A stretch of DNA of 7,079 nt from Pyrodictiaceae archaeon (GCA_027046105.1 JALTZQ010000012.1:1-7079), one strand, 5' to 3'; positions 1-5,705 are shown, numbered from the stretch's first letter. A program made the numbers and translations. Notes: a model not told the origin generated them from the letters alone.

Positions 1-351
1 TAGTAAAACTGACGAGCCCTTTCCCAAAAACCTGTGTGCTACAACTGCTATAGCAGCCATACCACTATTTACGGCGAGAGCGTCTTCGCCATGCTCGAGT
101 TTTGCAAGCAGTTTTTCGAGTGATCTCACAGTAGGATTTTCCTCTCTACCATACTTCAGCTCTGTTCCCCTATCAGTGTACCGCGTATACCCTGGCTGCT
201 CGTACACAACACTAAGGTGAAGTGGAGGAATAAACTCTCCAAGTATATCATCGTAGTATTCATGGCCATGGACTACTATAGTGTCCCCTCTCAACGGTGG
301 CCCCCAGAGGTAGGAAGCGAGGGGACAACTGCCAGTAATATGGGTATGCAT
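1..351 (-). CDS. Cystathionine gamma-lyase/synthase family PLP enzyme, N-terminal part
   Basis: This frame is open from an ATG at 351 to the left edge and gives the first 117 residues; the family is usually about 380-400 residues, so roughly 270 C-terminal residues, including the catalytic lysine, lie outside. An in-frame TGA two codons upstream of the ATG fixes this as the earliest start. Visible family signatures are a PPLHLSVVYEQPG stretch (residues 42-54), YGREENPT (67-74), matching the Y-x-R-xx-NPT block that binds PLP phosphate across the dimer, then LEKLLAKLEHGEDALAVNSGMAAIA (78-102), matching the LE-x-LAxLEGGE-ALA-SSGMAA block. Family members are cytoplasmic tetramers that cleave or form cystathionine, methionine or homocysteine; which reaction applies cannot be told from this part. 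The first 20 or so residues look like a non-conserved extension, so a later start is possible. It is divergent from the gene at 482. Confidence 0.9.
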   Translation of the reverse strand, partial: MHTHITGSCPLASYLWGPPLRGDTIVVHGHEYYDDILGEFIPPLHLSVVYEQPGYTRYTDRGTELKYGREENPTVRSLEKLLAKLEHGEDALAVNSGMAAIAVVAHRFLGKGSSVLL

Positions 352-353
352 AG

Positions 354-382
354 CTCACGTGAATCACTTTACATCATGTGAG
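354..382. promoter_or_regulatory. Imperfect inverted repeat, candidate operator of the PLP-enzyme gene
   Basis: CTCACGTGA (354-362) is mirrored by TCATGTGAG (374-382) with one mismatch in nine and an 11-base spacer. The left arm contains the 8-base palindrome TCACGTGA. The dyad starts two bases upstream of the minus-strand ATG, where the transcription start or early leader should fall, so it could be a repressor site. GTGA in the left arm could also act as a weak ribosome site. Regulatory function is inferred from position and symmetry only. Confidence 0.4.
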
Positions 383-481
383 AACCTGCAGTAATCTAGG
401 ACATTATTGGCTATAGGGTTTCGATTGTAGCAGCGAAGGAGTCTCCCCCGCCCTGTAAAGCACGGGGTTAATGAGGCACTG

Positions 482-1144
482 TTGCCCGTATTTGAGGGTC
501 TTGGGGGAGGTTTGCGGACAGAGCACCTATTACTTGTGGTTCTTATTGTTGGCTCTGTAGTAGCATGTATTGGTTCTGCTATAGCCATAGTGACCATTAT
601 GGTCGAGGCTGCTAAATCTATTCTCCCAATCGACTCTAGAGGTATTCAACCAGAGAGGGTGTGGGAGGCCTTACGTGGAGTAGAGGTCTATAAAGCAGCA
701 GCTCCTCTTGCCCTAGCAGCAGTAGGTCATCTCGCACTACTGGTATCGATGATGGCTCTTCTAGATGTCTCTAGGCTGAGTAATGCTGGATGGAGGATTG
801 AGCCCTTACGTGTGTCAAGGCTGTTACACATAGCCTCTCTGTATGTGCAAGCAATAGGTTACTTAGCAGCCATGGCTTCAGCTGCAAATAGTAATGGCCC
901 TGGTGTCCTAGTAGCACTTGCCACGGTGGCTGTAGGCTGGATTGCTTGGCTTGTAGCCGCAATAATTCTCTTAGCGTCTATGGTACGTCTGGCCACGATA
1001 GCTTACACAATACTAGTAGTTTTCGCAAACCCAGTAACTCTAGGCGTAGGCTACATACCCGCAGCTATCGCTTTAGCTAAAGCGGTTAAACCGGTGTGGG
1101 CGAGTGGGAGGTCGGTAATCCCCTCCACACATCATCCCCAATAG
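482..1144 (+). CDS. Multi-pass membrane protein of unknown function
   Basis: I do not recognise this 220-residue protein. It has about five hydrophobic stretches that look like membrane helices, near residues 16-41, 73-95, 114-135, 140-167 and 170-200, joined by short polar loops; the longest (about 43-72) carries most of the charges. There is no obvious signal peptide, metal motif or nucleotide-binding loop. The start is TTG, the first start-type codon after an in-frame TAG at 428-430, with GAGG at 473-476 five bases upstream as a ribosome site. The protein ends in a short basic and polar tail. It is divergent from the PLP enzyme and 113 bases ahead of another unrecognised gene. The long clean frame and alternating hydrophobic pattern support a real gene. 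It could be a small transporter or a structural membrane protein; no function is assigned. Confidence 0.7.
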   Translation: MPVFEGLGGGLRTEHLLLVVLIVGSVVACIGSAIAIVTIMVEAAKSILPIDSRGIQPERVWEALRGVEVYKAAAPLALAAVGHLALLVSMMALLDVSRLSNAGWRIEPLRVSRLLHIASLYVQAIGYLAAMASAANSNGPGVLVALATVAVGWIAWLVAAIILLASMVRLATIAYTILVVFANPVTLGVGYIPAAIALAKAVKPVWASGRSVIPSTHHPQ

Positions 1145-1217
1145 TAATGGGTCTGTGCCGAGGGTGCTCCCAGCGGTGTCCCCATCCCCTCCATAGTGAT
1201 ATGTGTTACTAGAGGCG

Positions 1218-1246
1218 CCTAAGACTCCTACTCTCAACTGCTTAGG
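1218..1246 (+). promoter_or_regulatory. Small inverted repeat overlapping a ribosome binding site
   Basis: CCTAAG (1218-1223) can pair with CTTAGG (1241-1246) across a 17-base loop. The right arm contains the first bases of AGGGGT (1244-1249), the likely ribosome site eight bases before the TTG start at 1258. If the leader is transcribed, the hairpin could partly mask the site. A six-base match of this kind can occur by chance. Confidence 0.2.
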
Positions 1247-1257
1247 GGTCTAAGGTC

Positions 1258-1983
1258 TTGCTCGAGTGGTATGTATTCCTGGTAAAGAACTTACGTGGTG
1301 TTCTTGCCGCAGTTCCAGACGAAGATTTAACGGGATGGGTTGAGTGGTTGGCCAAGAAGTTTAGATACCGTGATCTAGGGGTTCCACGCTGCCTAGTAGA
1401 AAGCCATTCAGACCTCTTCCAGGGCCGCTTAGAGGGTAATCCCTTCCACGTCTTAAACTATCCTACAGTAAGGGTTCATAGGGCAGCTAGGGAGACTATT
1501 AATGTCCTTAGCAGTGACATTGACGGGTGCCTAGCTGAGAGTATCCTGCTGGCATCAGCTTATGCCTCACCACTCCATCTTACACCTATGGCACTAAAGC
1601 AGTTGCGGCAAGGAGGGCTAGTGATACATGTTTTCCATGGTAGACCCATGGATGAAAGGATGGCGAAACTTCATCTAAGGATTGTGGACTACACGGTGTT
1701 AGACGCCTACACAGTAACGATAAGACATGCCGTAGAATGTATAGAAGGAGGATGCAAACCCCAGGAGATAGTAGAGTATCGTAAAAAGCTTGCAGAGAAG
1801 GATGAGAAACGCTACTGGAGGCTAAAGGGAGGCAACCTCCCTATCATAGCCTACATAGACTACGTCCATAAACTAGTTGAGGAACGTGCAGGGAGCCTCC
1901 TAGTAGGGCCCGAGGAGCGTGTACTACTGGCACTCCTAGCAGGAGTAAACCTTGCAGCAATAGAGTTAGGGGCAAGAGAATAA
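1258..1983 (+). CDS. Unrecognised soluble protein, 241 residues
   Basis: I cannot assign this protein to a family. It has no membrane segment or signal peptide and mixes charged helical stretches with short hydrophobic ones. The N-terminal part (1-60) has a Trp-rich segment (GWVEWLAKKF, 26-35). The middle (about 85-160) contains SSDIDG, a LVIHVFHGRPMDERM stretch (121-135) and scattered histidines. The C-terminal third is strongly charged (KKLAEKDEKRYWRLKGG, 176-192) and ends in a hydrophobic helix (222-237). Four cysteines occur (45, 91, 161, 166), the last two in a CIEGGC pair. The TTG start is the only start-type codon near the preceding in-frame TAG at 1243-1245, and AGGGGT lies eight bases upstream. 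A long uninterrupted frame with hyperthermophile-like Arg/Glu/Lys content supports a real gene. An enzyme is possible, but no catalytic motif stands out. Confidence 0.75.
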   Translation: MLEWYVFLVKNLRGVLAAVPDEDLTGWVEWLAKKFRYRDLGVPRCLVESHSDLFQGRLEGNPFHVLNYPTVRVHRAARETINVLSSDIDGCLAESILLASAYASPLHLTPMALKQLRQGGLVIHVFHGRPMDERMAKLHLRIVDYTVLDAYTVTIRHAVECIEGGCKPQEIVEYRKKLAEKDEKRYWRLKGGNLPIIAYIDYVHKLVEERAGSLLVGPEERVLLALLAGVNLAAIELGARE

Positions 1984-2006
1984 GCCGCATGACACTAATT
2001 ATCAAC

Positions 2007-2021
2007 TACTAACTGTTAGTA
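2007..2021. repeat. 15-base perfect palindrome TACTAAC-T-GTTAGTA
   Basis: Seven-base arms flank a single central T, 24 bases after the stop codon of the preceding gene. It could be a protein-binding site or a transcript-end hairpin. A one-base loop is too tight for a full RNA hairpin, which slightly favours a DNA-binding role. It is the first of three perfect dyads in the 188-base gap before the AbrB-PhoU gene. Confidence 0.5.
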
Positions 2022-2052
2022 CGAAGATGCCGTCACACATGATTAGCCGTGT

Positions 2053-2059
2053 TGTTTTT
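2053..2059 (+). terminator. Possible T-tract terminator after the 1258 gene
   Basis: The intergenic run GTTGTTTTTC ends in five consecutive T's, about 70 bases past the stop of the preceding plus-strand gene. Archaeal RNA polymerase can terminate at short T tracts without a hairpin. Only sequence composition supports this call. Confidence 0.25.
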
Positions 2060-2067
2060 CACGCTTA

Positions 2068-2080
2068 GGGTTTAGAACCC
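2068..2080. repeat. 13-base perfect dyad GGGTT-TAG-AACCC
   Basis: Five-base arms flank a three-base centre. It lies between a T tract and the TATA-rich palindrome upstream of the AbrB-PhoU gene. It may be an operator half or a small hairpin; short dyads like this can arise by chance, so its significance rests on the clustering with the two neighbouring dyads. Confidence 0.35.
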
Positions 2081-2109
2081 ACTGTCTGCTACATTACCTG
2101 CTACACAAG

Positions 2110-2127
2110 CTATATAGGCCTATATAG
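2110..2127. promoter_or_regulatory. 18-base perfect palindrome CTATATAGGCCTATATAG, candidate operator
   Basis: The sequence is perfectly self-complementary with nine-base arms. It is also a tandem direct repeat: CTATATAGGC occurs at 2110-2119 and again at 2120-2129. It is centred about 53 bases before the ATG of the AbrB-PhoU gene, just upstream of a TATA-like element at 2143-2147. The product of that gene begins with an AbrB-type DNA-binding domain, a fold that binds DNA as a dimer, so autoregulation here is a reasonable inference. Alternatively, the TATATA repeats are themselves the TATA box of a promoter with a leader of roughly 20 bases. Confidence 0.55.
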
Positions 2128-2140
2128 GCGGTAACGTGTT

Positions 2141-2148
2141 TCTATATG
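2141..2148 (+). promoter_or_regulatory. TATA-like box for the AbrB-PhoU gene
   Basis: TCTATATG is centred about 27 bases before the ATG at 2172. That is the distance expected when a crenarchaeal transcript starts at or very near the start codon, that is, a leaderless message. In agreement, there is no strong ribosome site before the ATG (only GGAT at 2163-2166). The TATATA repeats at 2111-2126 are an alternative TATA box. Confidence 0.45.
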
Positions 2149-2171
2149 GGATATACTGGGTTGGATAAGTT

Positions 2172-3212
2172 ATGGGTTTTACTCGTCGAGTGCAACGCAC
2201 GGGGGGCTCTACGCTAATAGTATCATTGCCTAAAGAATGGACTAGGAGGGTTGGTGTTGAACCAGGTACAGAGGTTTATATGGAGATTTTGCCGGATGGC
2301 AGTTTACGTATATATCCTCGTGACTCTGCCCTGAAGGGTAGACGTGGGCTTGGCAAGAGTATACGGCTAGATGGTTCGAAGAACTTAACCATAGCTATTA
2401 AGGAGGTCGTATCCTTCTATCTTGCAGGCTATGATAGTCTCCGTGTAGTCTTCGATAAATCCTCGAGAGAGCTAGCAGAGTCTCTTAGGACGATCATAGA
2501 GTCTAGTATGCTTGGTTTTAATGTCCTTGAGGAGACTGTTGACTCGATAACTTTCTACACAACTATAGACTCCTCATCCATTAAGTCATTTGATGCACTT
2601 GCAAGGATCTTCCGAACCACCCTCTCAATGCTCAACGACGTACGTGAAGGGCTTGAAGCACGTAGTACGACAGTACTAGGTAACGTTGTTGAGAGGGACT
2701 GGCTTGTGGATAGACTGTACCTGCTTGTCGTCAAACAATTAACGCGGGCGCTAATGGGACACATGTCACTTGAAGAACTTGGGCTTAAAAGTCCCGCTGA
2801 AACTCTACACGTATTCCTAGCAGCAAAGAGTATTGAGAGAGTTGCCGACCACGCAGTTCTCATGGCACAGCATGGCTCTAGGCTTATTAATGCAGGTCAT
2901 AGCGTACCCAGAGAGATCCTTGAGCTCCTACGTAGAGTCTATGAGGGGTTCGAGGCTGCAGGAAGAGCATTCATAAGTCTTGATAAAACCGCTGCCTCAA
3001 AAGCCGCCATATTGATCGAGGATAATCGTAGTCGAGAAGATAAGATCAAGACCGAGACCTTGTCTCGTGGCGGCCCACCCGAACTATACCTTATACTCGA
3101 CAGTATGAGGAGAATCAATGGCTACTCACTAGATATCGTCGAGACAGTATTTGATATAGTCGCGATAAGAGAGTACATTGAGGATCGTGAGAAAATTGCA
3201 GCCCCTCTCTAA
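2172..3212 (+). CDS. AbrB-PhoU fusion phosphate-uptake regulator
   Basis: This 346-residue protein has the archaeal PhoU layout. An N-terminal SpoVT/AbrB-type DNA-binding domain (about 3-50) carries the RRVQRTGGSTLIVSLPKEW block and the GVEPGTEV turn, followed by a linker and helical PhoU repeats (about 95-230 and 245-340). In the first repeat, ERDWLVDRLYLLVVKQL (174-190) and SIERVADHA (220-228) match the metal-binding Glu/Asp motifs of PhoU. In the second repeat the equivalents (EDNRSRED, 283-290; SMRRINGYSLDIVE, 311-324) are degenerate. Family knowledge: PhoU proteins link phosphate transport to gene control, and the AbrB domain suggests direct DNA binding in the cytoplasm. The ATG at 2172 begins the conserved AbrB domain almost at once, so the start is secure. 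The promoter region has three palindromes that may be its own targets. A short creatininase-family gene follows after 31 bases. Confidence 0.9.
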   Translation: MGFTRRVQRTGGSTLIVSLPKEWTRRVGVEPGTEVYMEILPDGSLRIYPRDSALKGRRGLGKSIRLDGSKNLTIAIKEVVSFYLAGYDSLRVVFDKSSRELAESLRTIIESSMLGFNVLEETVDSITFYTTIDSSSIKSFDALARIFRTTLSMLNDVREGLEARSTTVLGNVVERDWLVDRLYLLVVKQLTRALMGHMSLEELGLKSPAETLHVFLAAKSIERVADHAVLMAQHGSRLINAGHSVPREILELLRRVYEGFEAAGRAFISLDKTAASKAAILIEDNRSREDKIKTETLSRGGPPELYLILDSMRRINGYSLDIVETVFDIVAIREYIEDREKIAAPL

Positions 3213-3243
3213 CACATGCAAACTTTTCTATGGCCACAAGAGT

Positions 3244-3717
3244 ATGAGGAATGCGAAGGTATATCTCCCCGTAGGGAGTTTCGAGGACCATAATGATCTA
3301 CCCGTCATCCTAGATACAATGCTTGCATTAGACATTGCTTGTAGAGCAGCCGAGTATTGTGGGGGGCTAGTAGCATGGCCTATAGGCTACGGATATAGCC
3401 CGTTTCATAAATGGAGTGTCAGTTTAGAGCCTTCACTACTAGGAAAACTAGTCTCCACAGCCATTGACGGACTATATGCTGCTGGTGCAAAGCTAGTTAT
3501 CGTGGTAGATGGGCACTACGGTCATAAAGAGATTGTTTCAAAAGCCGCTACAAGAGCCCGGTACGTTAATGTTTGGGATCTACTTAGAGAGTATGGCATA
3601 AAGAGTTTTGAAGAACAACTTGAGTTTGAAAATAAATATGCTGCACACATAAGCGAGAGAAACGATACGATTAACATGCTATTAGAGCGTGCTGCAAGAA
3701 TGCTATGTTCTCTCTAA
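3244..3717 (+). CDS. Short creatininase-family amidohydrolase-like protein
   Basis: The 157-residue product opens with VYLPVGSFEDHNDLP (6-20), the usual start of creatininase-fold proteins (GSxEQHGxHLP), keeping Glu14, His16 and a likely Asp24. PIGYGYSPFHKWSVSL (47-61) matches the YGxSxxHxxF block, VDGHYGHKE (88-96) matches NGHGGN with its His kept, and AAHISERND (133-141) may match the HAGxxETS block with the Glu kept. Family members are cytoplasmic metal-dependent amide hydrolases such as creatininase, MftE and the archaeal FAPy deformylase ArfB of riboflavin/F420 synthesis. This copy is about 70-80 residues shorter than usual, mainly in the C-terminal third. The ATG at 3244 is chosen because the conserved block begins right after it. 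A TTG at 3178 would overlap the PhoU gene and add 22 unrelated residues. No strong ribosome site is seen; translation may depend on the upstream gene. Substrate unknown; ArfB-like is a guess. Confidence 0.7.
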   Translation: MRNAKVYLPVGSFEDHNDLPVILDTMLALDIACRAAEYCGGLVAWPIGYGYSPFHKWSVSLEPSLLGKLVSTAIDGLYAAGAKLVIVVDGHYGHKEIVSKAATRARYVNVWDLLREYGIKSFEEQLEFENKYAAHISERNDTINMLLERAARMLCSL

Positions 3718-3757
3718 GGTAAATGTATAAGGTAATCCTCCCCCTTAACCCTCCCCA

Positions 3758-3767
3758 TAATATAAGG
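3758..3767 (+). promoter_or_regulatory. TATA-like box before the prenyltransferase gene
   Basis: TAATATAAGG lies about 105 bases before the ATG at 3867 in an otherwise pyrimidine-rich spacer, and would place transcription start near 3790 with a leader of about 75 bases. The leader would include a GGGAGTGAT ribosome site. A pyrimidine-rich stretch at 3738-3756, just before the box, could serve as the end of the creatininase transcript. Assigned by composition and position only. Confidence 0.35.
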
Positions 3768-3853
3768 CTATTAGTCACTCCCGTTTTCCTCCACGGGTAA
3801 CGGGTGCATGAATCAATCCCCTGGGTGACGAAGAGCCTATTCAATACTTTGAT

Positions 3854-3862
3854 GGGAGTGAT
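3854..3862 (+). promoter_or_regulatory. Strong ribosome site GGGAGTGAT that fixes the MenA start
   Basis: GGGAGTGAT closely matches the complement of the archaeal 16S 3' end and sits four bases before the ATG at 3867. It shows that the true start is 3867, not the upstream in-frame ATG at 3804 or 3852, because the UbiA-type sequence begins immediately after it. Confidence 0.7.
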
Positions 3863-3866
3863 AGAA

Positions 3867-4763
3867 ATGGCTGATTTCAGGCTTGTATTCCTAGCTACTA
3901 GGCCATGGAGTTTCCCCATGACAGTGCTCGCCGTGGGTTATGGGCTTGCACTAGCTTATTGGCATATAGGCTACATTGATCCATTACTAGGTGTTCTAGC
4001 CATCGTCGGTGCTGTTCTACTACATGCAATGGTTAATTTACTTAACGACTATTTTGATACAAAATACGGTGTTGATAGACCAGGTGCTGGTACTGTTGAA
4101 TATCGTCCACACCCACTAATCCATGGCTTTATGTCGTCGAGTCAAGTAGCTGGTTTAGGATTTGGTTTAGGCCTACTAGGACTAGCAATAGGCACCTACA
4201 TAGCTCTTTCTAGCCGCGTACTAGCGCTAGTACTCGGTATAGTGGGGTTCCTACTAGCCTACTCGTATACGGGTCCACCAGTGAGGTTCAAGTACATCGG
4301 GTTAGGTGAACTTATCGTTTTCCTTGTTTGGGGTCCTCTAATGGTTCTAGGGGGATACTATGTCGTAACGGGTCTTGTGGATTCCAGTGTTATTATCGCC
4401 TCTATACCTCTTGGCCTACTTGTGGCTGCTGTACTACTGGCTAATAACATCCGTGACATCGATGTTGATAGGAAGGCTGGTGTCTACACGTTAGCAGTTA
4501 GACTAGGTAAGACGAAGGCACTTAGGTTATATCACCTCCTTCTACTTGGTCCCTTCATTCTAACACTATTACTAGCAATTATAGGTCTAATACCCATCAC
4601 CACAATGGCAACACTTCTAGCTCTCCCCAAAGCCCTAAAACTAGCAAAAACTATGGCACGCAGTGTTCCTGCTGACGCGGATCCACGAACAGCAAACGTG
4701 GTACTGATATACGCTATCGTACTTCTCGCGGCAACAATTATCGCAAGGCCTTTAGGGCTCTAA
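3867..4763 (+). CDS. MenA/UbiA-type membrane prenyltransferase
   Basis: This 298-residue membrane protein has about eight or nine hydrophobic helices and the two Asp-rich motifs of the UbiA superfamily. They are NLLNDYFDTKYGVD (57-70; N60, D61, D64, D70), which binds the Mg-diphosphate of the prenyl donor, and ANNIRDIDVDRKAGVYTLAVRLG (192-214; D197, D201). YSYTGPPVRFKYIGLGEL (132-149) followed by WGPLMVLGGYYV (155-166) and the NNIRD...TLAVRLG block resemble MenA, the 1,4-dihydroxy-2-naphthoate polyprenyltransferase of menaquinone synthesis, more than heme O synthase or geranylgeranylglyceryl-phosphate synthase. Length matches the family. Start chosen by the GGGAGTGAT site four bases upstream. 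No other quinone gene is visible here, so the acceptor is inferred; another aromatic acceptor for an archaeal quinone is possible. It lies between two phosphate-regulator-like genes, with its own promoter-like upstream region. Confidence 0.87.
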   Translation: MADFRLVFLATRPWSFPMTVLAVGYGLALAYWHIGYIDPLLGVLAIVGAVLLHAMVNLLNDYFDTKYGVDRPGAGTVEYRPHPLIHGFMSSSQVAGLGFGLGLLGLAIGTYIALSSRVLALVLGIVGFLLAYSYTGPPVRFKYIGLGELIVFLVWGPLMVLGGYYVVTGLVDSSVIIASIPLGLLVAAVLLANNIRDIDVDRKAGVYTLAVRLGKTKALRLYHLLLLGPFILTLLLAIIGLIPITTMATLLALPKALKLAKTMARSVPADADPRTANVVLIYAIVLLAATIIARPLGL

Positions 4764-4764
4764 C

Positions 4765-4819
4765 CACTTTAAATCATGGCCCTCGCCCATCCACAATGTT
4801 TTTAACCCTTACTAAAGTG
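4765..4819 (+). repeat. Distant inverted repeat CACTTTA / TAAAGTG around a TATA-like T-rich element
   Basis: CACTTTA (4765-4771) is the exact reverse complement of TAAAGTG (4813-4819), with 41 bases between. The interval contains TTTTTAA at 4799-4805. Seven-base arms at this spacing are only mildly unlikely by chance, so an operator role is tentative. Confidence 0.25.
4799..4805 (+). promoter_or_regulatory. TATA-like box TTTTTAA before the DUF47 gene
   Basis: This T-rich element lies about 75 bases before the ATG at 4875 and would give a leader of about 45 bases that includes GAGGTG (4858-4863). The same T run could instead end the prenyltransferase transcript, whose stop codon is 36 bases upstream; the two roles can coexist in compact archaeal genomes. 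Confidence 0.4.
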
Positions 4820-4857
4820 AATCCTACTAGTTGCATCTACAAGAAACCATCCATGTA

Positions 4858-4863
4858 GAGGTG
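4858..4863 (+). promoter_or_regulatory. Ribosome site GAGGTG for the DUF47 gene
   Basis: GAGGTG is a good match to the archaeal anti-Shine-Dalgarno sequence, 11 bases before the ATG at 4875. The first bases lie in a small inverted repeat (TCTACA at 4834-4839 with TGTAGA at 4854-4859) that could fold in the leader. Confidence 0.5.
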
Positions 4864-4874
4864 TAGTTGGCCCT

Positions 4875-5537
4875 ATGGCTTCTACATGGGCATGGTTATC
4901 ACGTAGAAAGGAGAAACAAGTTTTAGCAAAGTGCCTTGAACACCTCTCCGCAGTCGAGGAGGTGGCTAAGAAAGCCCTTGAAGCAATAGAGGCATACGAG
5001 CGTGGCGATACTAGTGCAGCCCGTAGGGCCTACCAAGCCTTGTTTGAGGCTGAGAGGAGAGCTGACCAGATAAAACACGACATACTTCGAGGACTAATAA
5101 CAGAGCTTTTCCACCCCATTGACCGTGAAGAGCTTATAAGACTCGTGCTTGCAAGTGACGATATAGCAGACTATACTAAGGCTGGTATACGGAGACTTCT
5201 CTACGCGAAACCCGAGGAAACCCCTGAAAAAGCAATCATTGCACTAAAGAATATTGCAGAGAAACTTGTTAAGGCTACAGAGCTTGCGCATAAAGCTATA
5301 ACAATACTGCGGGATAACCCGAGAGAAGCTATAGAGATAACTAATAGGATAGAGAGTTTAGAGGAGGAAGTCGATGAGATACGCTCAGAGATAGAGGAAT
5401 GGATTCTATCTAACTGTGAAAAAATGAAGCTACGAAGCTGCCTAGTTCTACTACAAGTACTAGAGAGTCTTGAAACGGCAACAGACAAAGTAGAGGATTT
5501 AGGCGACGTAGTACGTAGTATAGCGTTACTAAGTTAG
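4875..5537 (+). CDS. DUF47/PhoU-like helical phosphate-transport accessory protein
   Basis: The 220-residue product is almost entirely charged helix, as in DUF47 (PhoU-like) proteins, and matches their usual length of about 210-220. Visible signatures are EAERRADQIKHDI (58-70), FHPIDREELIRLVLASDDIADY (79-100), typical of the family (Pi-RED-lxxLxxxxDdIaD), RIESLEEEVDEIR (158-170), and VLESLETATDKVEDLGDVV (195-213). The paired Glu/Asp positions are those that bind metal clusters in PhoU folds. In many genomes such genes sit beside a PiT-type low-affinity phosphate transporter and are thought to control it; here none is in the window, the gene lies alone and its downstream neighbour is convergent. 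It has no DNA-binding domain, unlike the AbrB-PhoU protein at 2172, so a direct protein-partner role is more likely. Residues 100-157 include several lysine-rich helices. Start is supported by GAGGTG upstream. Confidence 0.88.
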   Translation: MASTWAWLSRRKEKQVLAKCLEHLSAVEEVAKKALEAIEAYERGDTSAARRAYQALFEAERRADQIKHDILRGLITELFHPIDREELIRLVLASDDIADYTKAGIRRLLYAKPEETPEKAIIALKNIAEKLVKATELAHKAITILRDNPREAIEITNRIESLEEEVDEIRSEIEEWILSNCEKMKLRSCLVLLQVLESLETATDKVEDLGDVVRSIALLS

Positions 5538-5569
5538 AAAACATATTGGTAAAAGTAAAGCTGTTTTCT
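5536..5569 (+). terminator. Hairpin with T-rich arm, probable terminator of the DUF47 gene
   Basis: AGAAAACA (5536-5543) pairs perfectly with TGTTTTCT (5562-5569) over an 18-base loop. The right arm provides a T run directly after the gene. The left arm includes the last two bases of the TAG stop codon. The gene on the other side is convergent, so an end signal is expected here. The remaining gap to 5711 is pyrimidine-rich and shows no frame or RNA gene. Confidence 0.45.
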
Positions 5570-5705
5570 CTAGCCTATTAGCTCTATGTCCCTCTTTCCC
5601 CACGCCGGTCTCCTTGCATCTCCACACCTTTCTACCTAAGGCTAACCCACTGCCTTCTCTAAACACTATTCACTACAAAAGTTATGGCGACTCTGCCTAG
5701 AGGAT

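Noticed and set aside
364..597. Minus-strand open frame of 77 codons
   Set aside because: It overlaps the divergent promoter region and the start of the membrane-protein gene, is rich in Thr/Pro/Arg with no family resemblance, and has no supporting context.
745..779. GATGATG followed by CTGA, resembling half of a C/D box RNA
   Set aside because: It lies inside the membrane-protein gene, the C box is not a proper match and the second box pair is missing.
2555..2863. Minus-strand open frame inside the AbrB-PhoU gene
   Set aside because: Serine-rich antisense shadow of a strongly conserved gene.
3178..3243. TTG start giving 22 extra residues on the creatininase-like protein
   Set aside because: It would overlap the PhoU gene by 35 bases; the family's conserved block begins right after the ATG at 3244 and the added residues look unrelated.
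3804..3866. Upstream ATG start giving 21 extra residues on the prenyltransferase
   Set aside because: The GGGAGTGAT ribosome site at 3854-3862 directly precedes the ATG at 3867, where UbiA-like sequence begins.
3671..3919. Minus-strand open frame across the creatininase/prenyltransferase spacer
   Set aside because: It covers the strong ribosome site and start of the prenyltransferase and shows no recognisable protein features.
5201..5488. Minus-strand open frame inside the DUF47 gene
   Set aside because: Ser/Ile-rich antisense shadow of a charged helical protein.
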